Origin: Agromyces ramosus | GTDB taxonomy: Bacteria; Actinomycetota; Actinomycetes; Actinomycetales; Microbacteriaceae | NCBI RefSeq assembly: GCF_030817175.1 | Contig: NZ_JAUSYY010000001.1 | Location: forward strand, 3,596,001-3,660,000 | DNA length: 64,000 nt | Direction of reading: 5' to 3' | Part shown: positions 43,491 through 51,910 of the stretch, one piece after another | How the letters are laid out: each line of letters starts with the position of its first letter | Position numbering within the stretch: position 1 is the stretch's first letter | The notes under the pieces: generated by a model | What the model saw: the letters and a program-made list of their open reading frames with translations, nothing else | Databases searched by the model: none | Told to the model about the DNA's origin: nothing | Program-made: the position numbers and the translations under genes

Positions 43491-44522
43491 ATGGCGCGGG
43501 TCGATGGTGGTGCGGGAAGCAGTCGGGCTGCGACGCTCAGCGATGTGGCGCGCCTCGCCGGCGTGTCGATCGCCACGGCGTCGAAAGCCATCAACGGTCG
43601 CGACGAAGTGGCTCCCGCGACTCGCAAGCGCGTGCTCGAGGCGGCCGAGCAGATCTCGTTCACCCCGAACCAGCTCGCCCGCAGCCTGCTCGCCGGTCGA
43701 ACCGGCACGGTCGGGCTCCTCACGAGCGATCTCGAGGGTCGGTTCGTGATCCCGATCCTCATGGGTGCAGAAGACGCGTTCGGCGCGGGGCAGGTCAACG
43801 TGTTCCTCTGCGACGCCCGTGGCGACGCCATCCGCGAGCAGCATCACCTCAAGGCGCTGCTGAACCGCAGAGTCGATGGCATCATCGTGGTCGGCCGCCA
43901 GACCGATCCGCGGCCGTCGCTCGGACAGCATCTGCCGGTTCCCGTGGTCTACGCCTACGCACCCTCAGACGATCCCGCCGACCTCTCGATCACGCCCGAC
44001 AACCGAGCCGGCGGCCGCCTCGCGGTCGAACACCTGATCTCCTGTGGTCGAAGCCGCATCGGGCACATCAGCGGCGACCCCGCCTACGCCGCCGCGCGCG
44101 ACCGGCTCCTCGGAGTCCGCGACGGCCTCCAGGCCGCCGGACTCGAGCTCGTCGGCGACGCGATGTTCTCGATCTGGTCGGAGCACTGGGGGCGCGACGC
44201 CGCCGCGATGCTGCTCACCCAGCACGCCGACGTCGACGGCATCGTCTGCGGTTCCGACCAGATCGCCCGCGGCGTGCTCGACACCCTGCGCGACCTCGGT
44301 CGTCGGGTTCCCGAAGACGTCGCGGTCATCGGCTACGACAACTGGGAGATCCTCGCGACGAACTCACGACCAGAGCTCACGAGCATCGATGCGAACCTGC
44401 AGCAGCTCGGCCGCGTCGCCGCCAAGCGAGTGTTCACCGCGCTCGACGACGAGAAGCCGTCGGGCACCGAGTACCTGCCGGTTCGGCTCGTGATCCGGGG
44501 CTCGACGATCGCGCGCCGCTGA
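43491..44522 (+). CDS. LacI-family transcriptional regulator
   Basis: A 343-residue repressor. The headpiece TLSDVARLAGVSIATASKAI is at about residues 15-34 and the hinge helix NQLARSLLAGRTGTVGLL follows; the rest is a periplasmic-binding-protein-like effector domain with DGIVCGSDQIARGVLDTLRD and IGYDNWEILA. The ATG at 43491 is set by an AAGGAGGGGG ribosome site. It is divergent from the sugar operon with a palindromic operator between, so it probably represses that operon until the imported sugar binds. Confidence 0.93.
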   Translation: MARVDGGAGSSRAATLSDVARLAGVSIATASKAINGRDEVAPATRKRVLEAAEQISFTPNQLARSLLAGRTGTVGLLTSDLEGRFVIPILMGAEDAFGAGQVNVFLCDARGDAIREQHHLKALLNRRVDGIIVVGRQTDPRPSLGQHLPVPVVYAYAPSDDPADLSITPDNRAGGRLAVEHLISCGRSRIGHISGDPAYAAARDRLLGVRDGLQAAGLELVGDAMFSIWSEHWGRDAAAMLLTQHADVDGIVCGSDQIARGVLDTLRDLGRRVPEDVAVIGYDNWEILATNSRPELTSIDANLQQLGRVAAKRVFTALDDEKPSGTEYLPVRLVIRGSTIARR

Positions 44523-44553
44523 CGCCGGCTGACGGCGCATCCGGCCCGCGCGA

Positions 44554-45969
44554 TCACCGCGCAGCGCCGAGCGCCGAGCGCACCGCGATGATCGCCCCGT
44601 CGAGGGCGGCGTCGAAACGGTGCGGCGGCGGCGCGCCGTACCCGACGACCATGGCGGGGCCGCGGCGCGGACGTGAATCGCCGAGCCGGTAGGACTCCAG
44701 TCCGTGGAGCCGGACCCCGAGGCGATCGGCCACTGCTGACACCCGTTGCTCGTCGGTCGCCGGCGGCAGCTCGAGGAGGCAATGCAGCCCGGCTCGCATG
44801 CCGGTGACGCGGCATCCGTCGAGCTCGTCGGCGACCCGGGCTTCGAGCCGCGTCCGGCGTGCACGGTACTCCGCACGCAGCCGCCGCACGTTCCGGTCGT
44901 ACGCGTGTGCTCCGATGAAGGCGTCGAGCGTCGCCTGGTTCACGAGGTCGGCGAGCCCACCGGTCGCGAGCACCTGCTCGTCGAGGTCGTCGATGAGGCG
45001 CTCGGGCACGACGGCCCAGGCGAGTCCGACGGCCGGCGCCAGGCTCTTCGACGCCGTTCCCGCGTAGACGACGTGCTCGGGGGCGAGGGCCTGCAGCGCA
45101 CCGATTGCGCGCCGGTCGTAGCGGAACTCGCCGTCGTAGTCGTCTTCGATCACGAATGCGCCCGTGCGCTCGGCCCAGGCGACGACATCGAGACGCCGCG
45201 CCGGGGAAAGTGCCGCACCGGTCGGGAACTGGTGCGCCGGCGTCAACACCACCGCGTCGACGCTGAGCGCGTCGAGTTCCCGCACCGCTGCGCCGTCGGC
45301 ATCGACCGCGACCGGAACCACGTCGAGTCCAGCGGCGCGAATGATACGGCGGTGCGCCTCGTGTCCGAACTCCTCGACTGCGATGCGGCGAGCGCCGCGG
45401 GCAGCGAGGGCTCGCACGGTCAACCCGAGCGCCGCGCCGAACCCGCGCGTCACGACGACGCGATCCGGCGTCGCCCACACGCCGCGCGTGCGAGCGAGGT
45501 ACTCGGCGAGCGTGCTGCGGAGCGCTGGGGAGCCGCGCGGCGGTCCGTAGCCGAATGCCGGAGCCGGCGCGTCGAGTGCCGACCGGCGAGCGGCCGCTGC
45601 CCAGTCGCGGCGAGGGAACGACGAGGCGTCGGGGATGCCTCCCCGCAGGTCGAGGCTCGCCGGCTCGGACACGCGCGGCAGCTCGCGCGCCGACCGGATG
45701 CGGCCACCGCGGTCACCCACCCATGTCCCTGCGCCGACGCGCGCCTCGAGCCAGCCCTCCGCAGTCAGCCGGGCGTACACCTCCGCGACGAGGTTGCGGG
45801 CGATCCCGAGATCGGCGGCGAGGGTGCGGCTCGCCGGAAGTCGAGTGCCGCTCGCGAGGCGGCCGTCGCGGACGGCGCTGCGGAGCGCAGTTTCGAGGGA
45901 GTCGGACTTGCGCTGCGCGTCGACCTCGAGGTGCAGGTCCAGACCGAGAATGGCCCATTCATCCGACAT
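44554..45969 (-). CDS. MocR/PdxR-type regulator (GntR HTH plus aminotransferase domain)
   Basis: A 471-residue MocR protein. N-terminal GntR-type winged helix with [20 protein letters not shown] and [20 protein letters not shown]-terminal fold-type I aminotransferase domain (about 120-471) with [13 protein letters not shown], a VEEFGHEA segment, the [11 protein letters not shown] motif and TASKSLAP with the PLP-binding Lys. Such proteins sense PLP or amino-compounds. It is divergent from the AhpD-like gene 46 bases away, which may be its target; no pdx genes are near. Confidence 0.9.
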   Translation of the reverse strand: MSDEWAILGLDLHLEVDAQRKSDSLETALRSAVRDGRLASGTRLPASRTLAADLGIARNLVAEVYARLTAEGWLEARVGAGTWVGDRGGRIRSARELPRVSEPASLDLRGGIPDASSFPRRDWAAAARRSALDAPAPAFGYGPPRGSPALRSTLAEYLARTRGVWATPDRVVVTRGFGAALGLTVRALAARGARRIAVEEFGHEAHRRIIRAAGLDVVPVAVDADGAAVRELDALSVDAVVLTPAHQFPTGAALSPARRLDVVAWAERTGAFVIEDDYDGEFRYDRRAIGALQALAPEHVVYAGTASKSLAPAVGLAWAVVPERLIDDLDEQVLATGGLADLVNQATLDAFIGAHAYDRNVRRLRAEYRARRTRLEARVADELDGCRVTGMRAGLHCLLELPPATDEQRVSAVADRLGVRLHGLESYRLGDSRPRRGPAMVVGYGAPPPHRFDAALDGAIIAVRSALGAAR

Positions 45970-46015
45970 GAGAATGGACTGTAGCAGAGGGCCGATCGCG
46001 TCGTACCGTCGACTC

Positions 46016-46507
46016 ATGACCATCACCGATGCCCTCGTCGACATCCCCGTCCGCCTCGACTTCGACGCGATCGTGCCCCGCTTCGCACGCGCTGTCGCCT
46101 CACTCGACCACGCGGCGACCGCCGAACTCGATCGAGTCGGCATCGACGCGCAGCTCCGCGAGCTGGTGCCGCTGCGTGCCTCCCAGCTCAACGGCTGCGT
46201 CTACTGCGTCGACCTGCACTCGAAGGACGCCCGAGCGGCAGGAGTGACCGAGCAGAAACTCCACGCCGTGGTGGTGTGGCAGGACTCGGGCTTGTTCACC
46301 GCCGCCGAACGCGCCGTCCTGCGCCTCACCGAATCCGTCACCCGGCTGTCCGAGACGCATGTGCCCGAAGACGACCTCGCGGCTGTGCTCGGGATCTTCG
46401 GCGAAGAGCGCACGGCGGCGCTCGTCTCGCTGATCGTGACCATCAACGTGTGGGATGCCATCGGGGTGACGACCCGCTGCTGGCCGGTGGCACGCGACGG
46501 CGCCTGA
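46016..46507 (+). CDS. Carboxymuconolactone decarboxylase / AhpD-like protein
   Basis: A 163-residue protein with the AhpD redox motif [18 protein letters not shown]: Cys-x-x-Cys plus His at about residues 61-70. Such proteins form trimers or hexamers and act as thiol-disulfide or peroxidase partners. A TACCGT hexamer lies six bases before the ATG at 46016. The gene is divergent from a MocR-type regulator and may be controlled by it. Confidence 0.88.
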   Translation: MTITDALVDIPVRLDFDAIVPRFARAVASLDHAATAELDRVGIDAQLRELVPLRASQLNGCVYCVDLHSKDARAAGVTEQKLHAVVVWQDSGLFTAAERAVLRLTESVTRLSETHVPEDDLAAVLGIFGEERTAALVSLIVTINVWDAIGVTTRCWPVARDGA

Positions 46508-46589
46508 GCTGTGTCAACCCCTTCAGGACAGCCGCCCGTCCCGATACCAAGGGGATGGGGCGCGAGTGCCGCGCCCGGAGGGGACCGCG

Positions 46590-47213
46590 ATGCGCGCCAC
46601 CGAACAACGAGTGCTCATCCTGAACTGCACGCTGAAGCACGCGCCAGAGGAGTCCAGCTGCCAGCTGCTCGCCGAACAACTGCTCGAGGGATTCACCGCG
46701 CAGGGCGCTGCCGGCGACATCGTGCGAGTGGTCGACCTCGACATCGCGCCCGGTGTCAAGGCCGACATGGGCGCGGGAGACGCCTGGCCGGCCTTGCGGT
46801 CCCGCATCCTGGGCGCCGGCATCCTCGTGATCTGCACGCCCACCTGGCTCGGCCACATGTCGAGCGTCGCCCAGCGCGTGCTGGAGCGTCTCGACGCCGA
46901 GCTCGGCACGACCGACGATGAAGGGCGGCCGATTCTCTTCGGCCACGTCGCCGCGACGGCCGTGCTCGGCAACGAAGACGGCGCGCACAAGATCACCGCC
47001 GACCTGCACCAGGCGCTGAACGACGTCGGCTTCACGATGCCGGCGCAGGGCGGCACGTACTGGAACGGCGCCGCGATGGAGAAGACCGACTACAAGGATC
47101 TCGACGAGACGCCCGAGCCGGTGAAGCAGGCGAACGCCACCCTCGTCGCCAACGCCGTGCACCTCGCGCGGGTGCTCGCGGAGCAGCCGTACCCTGCCGC
47201 CGCGGCGGGGTAG
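46590..47213 (+). CDS. Flavodoxin-like NAD(P)H-dependent reductase
   Basis: A 207-residue flavodoxin-fold protein. The N-terminal strand and phosphate loop are RVLILNCTLKHAPEESS; ILVICTPTWLGHMSSVAQRV is the FMN-contacting loop seen in WrbA/NADPH-dependent FMN reductases; AATAVLGNEDGAHKITADL follows. It would reduce quinones or other acceptors with FMN. The ATG at 46590 has a GGAGGGG ribosome site. Confidence 0.85.
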   Translation: MRATEQRVLILNCTLKHAPEESSCQLLAEQLLEGFTAQGAAGDIVRVVDLDIAPGVKADMGAGDAWPALRSRILGAGILVICTPTWLGHMSSVAQRVLERLDAELGTTDDEGRPILFGHVAATAVLGNEDGAHKITADLHQALNDVGFTMPAQGGTYWNGAAMEKTDYKDLDETPEPVKQANATLVANAVHLARVLAEQPYPAAAAG

Positions 47214-47220
47214 GCGCGCC

Positions 47221-47674
47221 TCAGTCCTCCGGGCCCTCCGGCCCGAGGCCGGCCGCGAAGTTGGCCTCGTAGCGACGCTCGGCCTCGTCGAGCAGCCCGG
47301 CCGAGAGCCGCGCGATCGGCTCGACGTCCCGAAGCAATGGCTCGTCGTCGGGGCCCCGCGCGACGATGCGTCCGCGCAGCACCCAGGCGATGCGGTCGGG
47401 ATTGCGTTCGCGAAGGTGCTTGTACTGGCACAGCTGCCGGGCGAGCCAGTCGCCGAGCGGCCGGGTCCACCACGGCTGCGGGTCGAGCGGGTTCGCCGAG
47501 AGTCCCGGGAAGGACGAGGCCGCTCTCGACGTCGATGCTCTGTTCGTCGAAGTCGTGCTCGACGCCCTCGGAATAGCGCACGTGCAGGCCCCGCTGCGCT
47601 CGAACACGGCTCTCGAGTTCGTCGAGGCGCCCGAGCTCCGGCAGTGCGCGCGTCCGCGGCGACTCGGTATCCAT
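47221..47674 (-). pseudogene. DUF6098 family protein, frameshifted
   Basis: Two frames form one gene. The ATG at 47674 (TAGCAT hexamer six bases upstream) encodes LPELGRLDELESRVRAQRGL, VRYSEGVEHDFDEQSIDVES and VLPG; at 47504-47506 an extra C on the plus strand (G on the coding strand) shifts the frame, which continues LSANPLDPQPWWTRPLGDWL and ARQLCQYKHL to the stop. The joined protein of about 150 residues matches the DUF6098 pattern, a family of unknown function. Single-base insertion or sequence error. Confidence 0.78.
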
Positions 47675-47770
47675 GGGGGGATGCTAGACGTCGCTACGGC
47701 GGCTGCGGCATGGCTTGACATGCGGTCGCCCGGTGCTGCACAGCGGGCGCGAATCTGAGATCATCCGAGC

Positions 47771-48235
47771 ATGACGGATGCCTCGTTGCCCCCAGTCCTG
47801 CAACTGCGAGTGGTCGTCGAAGCCGCCGACTACGACGCCGCGGTCGAGTTCTACCGCGATCGACTCGGCATGCCCGAGCTCATCGCATACGCCGAGGGCG
47901 GCGACGACCGGGTCGCGATCCTCGATGCCGGCCGGGCGACGCTCGAGATCGCGAGCCCCGGGCACAAGCGCGTGATCGACGAGCTCGAGGCCGACGGCAA
48001 GCCGAGTCCGCACATCCGGCTCGCGTTCGAGGTGGTCGACGCCGACGGCACGACCCGGCGTCTTGCCGAAGCGGGGGCGCTCGTCGTGGCGGAGCCGGTG
48101 ATCACCCCTTGGCGGTCGCTCAACTCACGCCTCGATGCCCCGGCCGGGCTCCAGATCACGGTCTTCGAGGAGCTCGAGGACTCCGAGGAGCGCGCGATGC
48201 GCGAGGGCTTCGGCACGGACGCCGAACGCGACTGA
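47771..48235 (+). CDS. VOC (glyoxalase/bleomycin resistance) family protein
   Basis: A 154-residue protein with the paired beta-alpha-beta-beta-beta modules of the vicinal-oxygen-chelate fold: VVVEAADYDAAVEFYRDRLG, RVAILDAGRATLEIASPG, IRLAFEVVDADGTTRRLAEA and SRLDAPAGLQITVFEEL. The usual metal ligands (His/Glu) are only partly apparent. Substrate unknown; could be a resistance or lyase function. Confidence 0.82.
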   Translation: MTDASLPPVLQLRVVVEAADYDAAVEFYRDRLGMPELIAYAEGGDDRVAILDAGRATLEIASPGHKRVIDELEADGKPSPHIRLAFEVVDADGTTRRLAEAGALVVAEPVITPWRSLNSRLDAPAGLQITVFEELEDSEERAMREGFGTDAERD

Positions 48236-48245
48236 GCGCGATCGT

Positions 48246-48656
48246 TCAGAGCTCGCCGTCGAGATAGAACCAGCGACGTCCCTCGCGCGTGAACCTGCTC
48301 GTCTCGTGCAGCTCGCCCCGCTCCGCGCCGGCGCGGAAGTAGGCGCGGAACTCGACCGTCCCCGCCGTGTCGAGCGGCCCGCCCCGTTCTGTGCGGAGCA
48401 CATCGAGGCGGTACCAGCGCACGGCGGGGTCCAGCTCGAGTGACGCGGGCCGGGTCGACGGATGCCACGTGGCGTTGACGTAGTCGGACGCCCCGATGGC
48501 GTACGCCGTGAATCGCGACCGCATGAGCTGCACGGCCGTGGGGGCATCCCGTGCACCGGTGACGAGGGGTTCGCAGCACTCGCCGAACACGGAACCGCTG
48601 AGGCAGGGGCAGCGCGTAGCGGACTCGGGCATCAGGGCGGCATCGGCTCGGGGCAT
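48246..48656 (-). CDS. YchJ-like SEC-C motif protein
   Basis: A 136-residue protein of the YchJ family. The N-terminal zinc motif is CPCLSGSVFGECC, followed by LMRSRFTAYAIGASDYVNAT with the YchJ core, and a C-terminal NTF2-like strand region ending RRWFYLDGEL. A lone NTF2-like domain with a SEC-C type zinc site; function unknown. A start at 48632 is also possible. It is convergent with the VOC gene. Confidence 0.85.
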   Translation of the reverse strand: MPRADAALMPESATRCPCLSGSVFGECCEPLVTGARDAPTAVQLMRSRFTAYAIGASDYVNATWHPSTRPASLELDPAVRWYRLDVLRTERGGPLDTAGTVEFRAYFRAGAERGELHETSRFTREGRRWFYLDGEL

Positions 48657-48699
48657 CCTCCCAGTATCGCGTCGCGCAGGCGTGCGTCTCATGAGTTGC

Positions 48700-48760
48700 A
48701 CAGCAAGAACTGAGGTTTTGTTCAGTCTGCCCGGGCAGAGTGGCTGACTTGTGCCCGGCT
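48700..48760 (+). promoter_or_regulatory. Shared leader motif, copy 3 of 3
   Basis: Begins ACAGCAAGAACTGAGGTTT and includes GTTCAG and CGGGCAGAGTGGCTG. It aligns with copy 2 at 28478 over about 60 bases and in part with copy 1 at 27370, although the genes are 20 kb apart. Confidence 0.45.
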
Positions 48761-48809
48761 CGAGGGGCATCCCCTGACCAGAAACCCGATCCCGAGCAGT
48801 TCTGAACCT

Positions 48810-49652
48810 ATGCACAACACCGCTTCCCCCACGCCCGAATCCGCCCTCGACCCCCAGACCGCGCAACTCGACTCGCGCCGCGGTCTGCGCCGGCGCCGCC
48901 TCGGCCGGCGACGGCTCCTGGTCGCCGGCGCCATCGCCGCGGCGGGTCTCGTCGTCGGCACCGGCTTCACCGTGCAGTCGGCGATCGCCACGCAGGCCAG
49001 CATCGACGCGACGGCGGCCCTGAACCAGACCAGCGGGGTCCGCCACGAGCAGCTGGGCGCATACAGCGCGATCGCTGCAGCACGCACGCTCGACACCGCC
49101 GCCGACACGCTCACGGTCGCGAACGAGACCCTCGCCGCCGTCGGCACCAAGGTCGACGCCTCGGGGCTCGCGGCATCCGTCGCGTCGCTCGGCGACTACG
49201 AGACGCTGCCGATCGACTCCGTGATCGACCTCACGGAGCAGACGCGCACCGAGGTCGCGAAGACCGCGGCTGCGGCAGCCGAGTTCGACCGGGTGCAGGC
49301 AGCGCAGGCGCAGGCAGCCGCCGAGGCGCTCGCCCGGGCGAACACCCCCGACGGCGCGCGCGCCACCGCCCGTGACCTCGCCGCGTCCAGATACGGCTGG
49401 ACCGAATCGCAGTTCCAGTGCCTGGACAAGCTCTGGCAGAAGGAGTCGGGCTGGTCGTACACGGCCTACAACGCCTCGAGCGGCGCGACCGGCATCCCGC
49501 AATCCCTGCCGGGCAGCAAGATGGCGACCGCCGGCGCCGACTGGCAGACCAACGCCGCCACCCAGATCGCCTGGGGCCTGGACTACATCCAGCGCGGATA
49601 TGGAACGCCGTGCAGCGCCTGGTCGCACTCGCAGTCGATGAACTGGTACTGA
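48810..49652 (+). CDS. Secreted transglycosylase-like protein, paralog 3 of 3
   Basis: A 280-residue protein with the architecture of the pair at 27-29 kb: a basic stretch (RRGLRRRRLGRRR), a signal or anchor helix (about 38-58), a helical region, a short Ala/Gln-rich stretch, and a C-terminal SLT-like domain with LDKLWQKESGWS, GIPQSLPGSKMA and ATAGADWQTNAATQIAWGL. The linker is much shorter than in the others. It shares their upstream leader, so coordinated expression is likely. Expected role: peptidoglycan cleavage at the cell surface. Confidence 0.75.
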   Translation: MHNTASPTPESALDPQTAQLDSRRGLRRRRLGRRRLLVAGAIAAAGLVVGTGFTVQSAIATQASIDATAALNQTSGVRHEQLGAYSAIAAARTLDTAADTLTVANETLAAVGTKVDASGLAASVASLGDYETLPIDSVIDLTEQTRTEVAKTAAAAAEFDRVQAAQAQAAAEALARANTPDGARATARDLAASRYGWTESQFQCLDKLWQKESGWSYTAYNASSGATGIPQSLPGSKMATAGADWQTNAATQIAWGLDYIQRGYGTPCSAWSHSQSMNWY

Positions 49653-49721
49653 CCCCTCAGGGAACTCGCGTAGGGTTGCCCGCACGGGGCCGTCCGGGCC
49701 TCCGATCAAAGGGCGTCATCC

Positions 49722-49865
49722 ATGTCAGACAAGTCGCCGAAGAAGTCGTCGTCCAAGACGGCCGCCAGCAAGACCCTCAAAGAGAAGCGCGCCGACAAGA
49801 AGGCCAAGGTCGAAGGCCGCAGCGCGAACGACGCCGTCAGCGAAGCCACGCACCGCAAGCGCTGA
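49722..49865 (+). CDS. Small Lys-rich basic protein
   Basis: A 47-residue protein, MSDKSPKKSSSKTAASKTLK in its first 20 residues, then EKRADKKAKVEGRSANDAVS and HRKR. It is very basic and likely disordered. Similar short Lys-rich proteins are common in Microbacteriaceae. AAAGGG seven bases before the ATG is a plausible ribosome site. The following 154 bases hold no gene. Confidence 0.65.
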   Translation: MSDKSPKKSSSKTAASKTLKEKRADKKAKVEGRSANDAVSEATHRKR

Positions 49866-50019
49866 ACCCGCGCCTCGAGACCGCCGTGGCGAGGGTTCAC
49901 CCGCGCCGCCATGCGGTCGACCGGTGAGGCGGATGCCGCGAAACGCGCTTCGGCGCGGCTCGCGGACTCCGCCCGACCGGGGAGCGGCCACGATGAGCGG
50001 CGAGGCCGGTTGAGCCCGG

Positions 50020-50709
50020 TCAGCTCCGCTCCGCGACCGGTGTGACGCGGGCGAGCTCCGGTCCGAGACCGAGATCGACGACACGCAGTTCACCGACGTA
50101 GTCGGCGCCGGGCTCGATGAGGAGTCCCGCCTTCGCCGCACCGAACGTGACCGTGATGTCGGCGCGCAGCACCACCCGGTCGGGCACCGACCCGTCGTCG
50201 GGATGGATGCCGCTCGGCAGGTCGACCGCGACGACGACCGGACGCTTCCGTTCGGCGAGCACGGGCAGCAGCCCGGCGACGCTCTCCCGGGCGCTGCCGC
50301 GAAGGGCGGGGTCCGCACTTGTACCGGTGCCGAGGATCCCGTCGACGAGTACCGAGGCCTCGGATGCCGCCGCAGCGAGGTCCTCGGGCAGTGCCGTCTC
50401 CCACACGAGAGCGCCCGCCGCGATCGCAGCCGCGCGGGCGGCCTCGTGCAGCCGCGCGCCCGTCGGCACCACGTCGACGCGGATGCCATGCACCGCGAGT
50501 TCTGCGGCGGCGAACATGGCATCGCCGCCGTTGTCACCCGTGCCGGCGAGCACGAGCACCGAGGCATCCGTCGACGCAGCCCGCGCTGCGAGCACCTCAC
50601 GCACGACGTCGGCGAGTCCGGACGCCGCCATCAGCATCAACGGCTCGCCACGCGCGAGGTGCGGGGCCTCAGCGGCCCGCACCTGTGCCGCCGTGTAGCC
50701 GGCGACCAT
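50020..50709 (-). CDS. nnrE: NAD(P)H-hydrate epimerase
   Basis: A 229-residue protein with the YjeF N-terminal fold: YTAAQVRAAEAPHLARGEPL, the LAGTGDNGGDAMFAAAEL phosphate-binding loop, LVDGILGTGTSADP and VAVDLPSGIHPDDG. It converts R-NAD(P)HX to the S form for repair. The C-terminal dehydratase domain seen in fused NnrE/NnrD proteins is absent. Its ATG shares one base with the stop of the upstream GNAT gene. Confidence 0.92.
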   Translation of the reverse strand: MVAGYTAAQVRAAEAPHLARGEPLMLMAASGLADVVREVLAARAASTDASVLVLAGTGDNGGDAMFAAAELAVHGIRVDVVPTGARLHEAARAAAIAAGALVWETALPEDLAAAASEASVLVDGILGTGTSADPALRGSARESVAGLLPVLAERKRPVVVAVDLPSGIHPDDGSVPDRVVLRADITVTFGAAKAGLLIEPGADYVGELRVVDLGLGPELARVTPVAERS

Positions 50710-51002
50710 CAGGTCATCCGCTCATCGAGGAGCTGCCGACGGTCGGGGTGGCGGTCGAACCATTCGCCCACGTACCAGCAGCTCGGGACGATGCGCCGCG
50801 TCGAGGTCGCCTCGACGTCGTCGACGGCGTAGGCGACGAGCTCGCCCGCCAGGCCGCTGCCGCGGTACGGGGGGTTGGTGAAGGCACGCGTGAAGGCGAC
50901 TGAATCGCCGAGCAGCCGGTAATCGAGCACGCTCGCGGTGTCGCCGTCGACGCGGAGCACGTAGCGGCGTGCGTCGGGTTCGTGGCTGAGTTCCTTGTGC
51001 AC
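50709..51002 (-). CDS. Small GNAT-type N-acetyltransferase
   Basis: A 97-residue minimal GNAT domain (PF14542 type): YVLRVDGDTASVLDYRL, then FTNPPYRGSGLAGELVAYAV with the acetyl-CoA loop, then VPSCWYVGEWFDRHP. It begins with a GTG, with TAGCCT seven bases upstream. Substrate unknown. Coupled to nnrE by the TGATG overlap. Confidence 0.88.
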   Translation of the reverse strand: MHKELSHEPDARRYVLRVDGDTASVLDYRLLGDSVAFTRAFTNPPYRGSGLAGELVAYAVDDVEATSTRRIVPSCWYVGEWFDRHPDRRQLLDERMT

Positions 51003-51026
51003 GTTCCTCAGGCTACGCCGCGACCC

Positions 51027-51398
51027 TCAGTGCCCGCGAAGGCGCTCCAGATCACGTCGTTCCCGCTTCGTCGGCCGACCGGCGCCCCGGTCGCGCATGG
51101 CGACCTGGGCGACCGTCTCGCGCGGCGGTGGCGGAGGCGTGCGGTCTTCCACCGCGGTCGCCGCGACCGCCGCCGACACGCGCTTCACGAGTGTCTGCCG
51201 CACGATGAGCGTGCGGTCGAACCCCTCGATGCGCACGCGCACCTCGTCGCCCGGTCGAACCTGCTGCGCGGCTTTCGCCCGCTCGCCGTTGACCCGCACA
51301 TGCCCTGCTCGACATGCCGACGTCGCGGCCGACCGCGTCTTGAACTGCCGCACGGCCCACAGCCACGCGTCGATGCGCACGGGGGAGTCGCCGTTCAT
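51027..51398 (-). CDS. S4-domain RNA-binding protein (Hsp15-like)
   Basis: A 123-residue protein. The S4 domain VRIDAWLWAVRQFKTRSAAT and CRAGHVRVNGERAKAAQQVR fills residues 7-60, with a basic C-terminal tail (GRPTKRERRDLERLRGH). This matches Hsp15-like proteins that bind nascent-chain-carrying 50S subunits. TAGGCT lies seven bases before the ATG. Confidence 0.9.
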   Translation of the reverse strand: MNGDSPVRIDAWLWAVRQFKTRSAATSACRAGHVRVNGERAKAAQQVRPGDEVRVRIEGFDRTLIVRQTLVKRVSAAVAATAVEDRTPPPPPRETVAQVAMRDRGAGRPTKRERRDLERLRGH

Positions 51399-51454
51399 GT
51401 CGCACAGCCTACGCCGCGTCGTCGTGCGGCCTTCGCGTGCGTCATGCTGGAGTG

Positions 51455-51904
51455 GTGAGCGGTGCAAGCGGCGACGCGTGGGTCGAGGGACCAGACGGGG
51501 CGCGATACTGGGGCACGTACGGGGCCGCGGGGCTCCTGGCGGTGAGCCCGCGGTTCGAGGTGCTGCTGCAGCACCGGGCCCAGTGGAGCCACTTCGGCGG
51601 CACCTGGGGAATGCCGGGTGGAGCGCGCCACGAACACGAGAGCGCTGTCGACGCCGCCGTGCGCGAGGCGGGCGAGGAGGCCGGTGTCCCGCCCGAGCTG
51701 CTCGAGGTGCGCTTCAGCACGGTACTCGACCTCGGGTACTGGTCGTACACCACGGTGGTCGCCGATGCGACGCAGCGGTTCGGGCCGGTGGTCAGCGACC
51801 CTGAGAGCATCGAGCTGCGATGGATCCCCGTCGACCGCGTCACCGACTTCGCGCTGCATCCGCGATTCGCCGAAGCCTGGCCGGCGCTCGCCGCGCGGCT
51901 CTGA
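51455..51904 (+). CDS. NUDIX hydrolase
   Basis: A 149-residue protein with a complete Nudix box GGARHEHESAVDAAVREAGEEAGV near residues 55-78 (key GG...E and REAGEEAG). It would hydrolyse a nucleoside diphosphate derivative. The GTG at 51455 is chosen because CATGCT lies six bases upstream; the more distal GTG at 51437 would overlap that element. Confidence 0.87.
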   Translation: MSGASGDAWVEGPDGARYWGTYGAAGLLAVSPRFEVLLQHRAQWSHFGGTWGMPGGARHEHESAVDAAVREAGEEAGVPPELLEVRFSTVLDLGYWSYTTVVADATQRFGPVVSDPESIELRWIPVDRVTDFALHPRFAEAWPALAARL

Positions 51905-51910
51905 TCGGCG

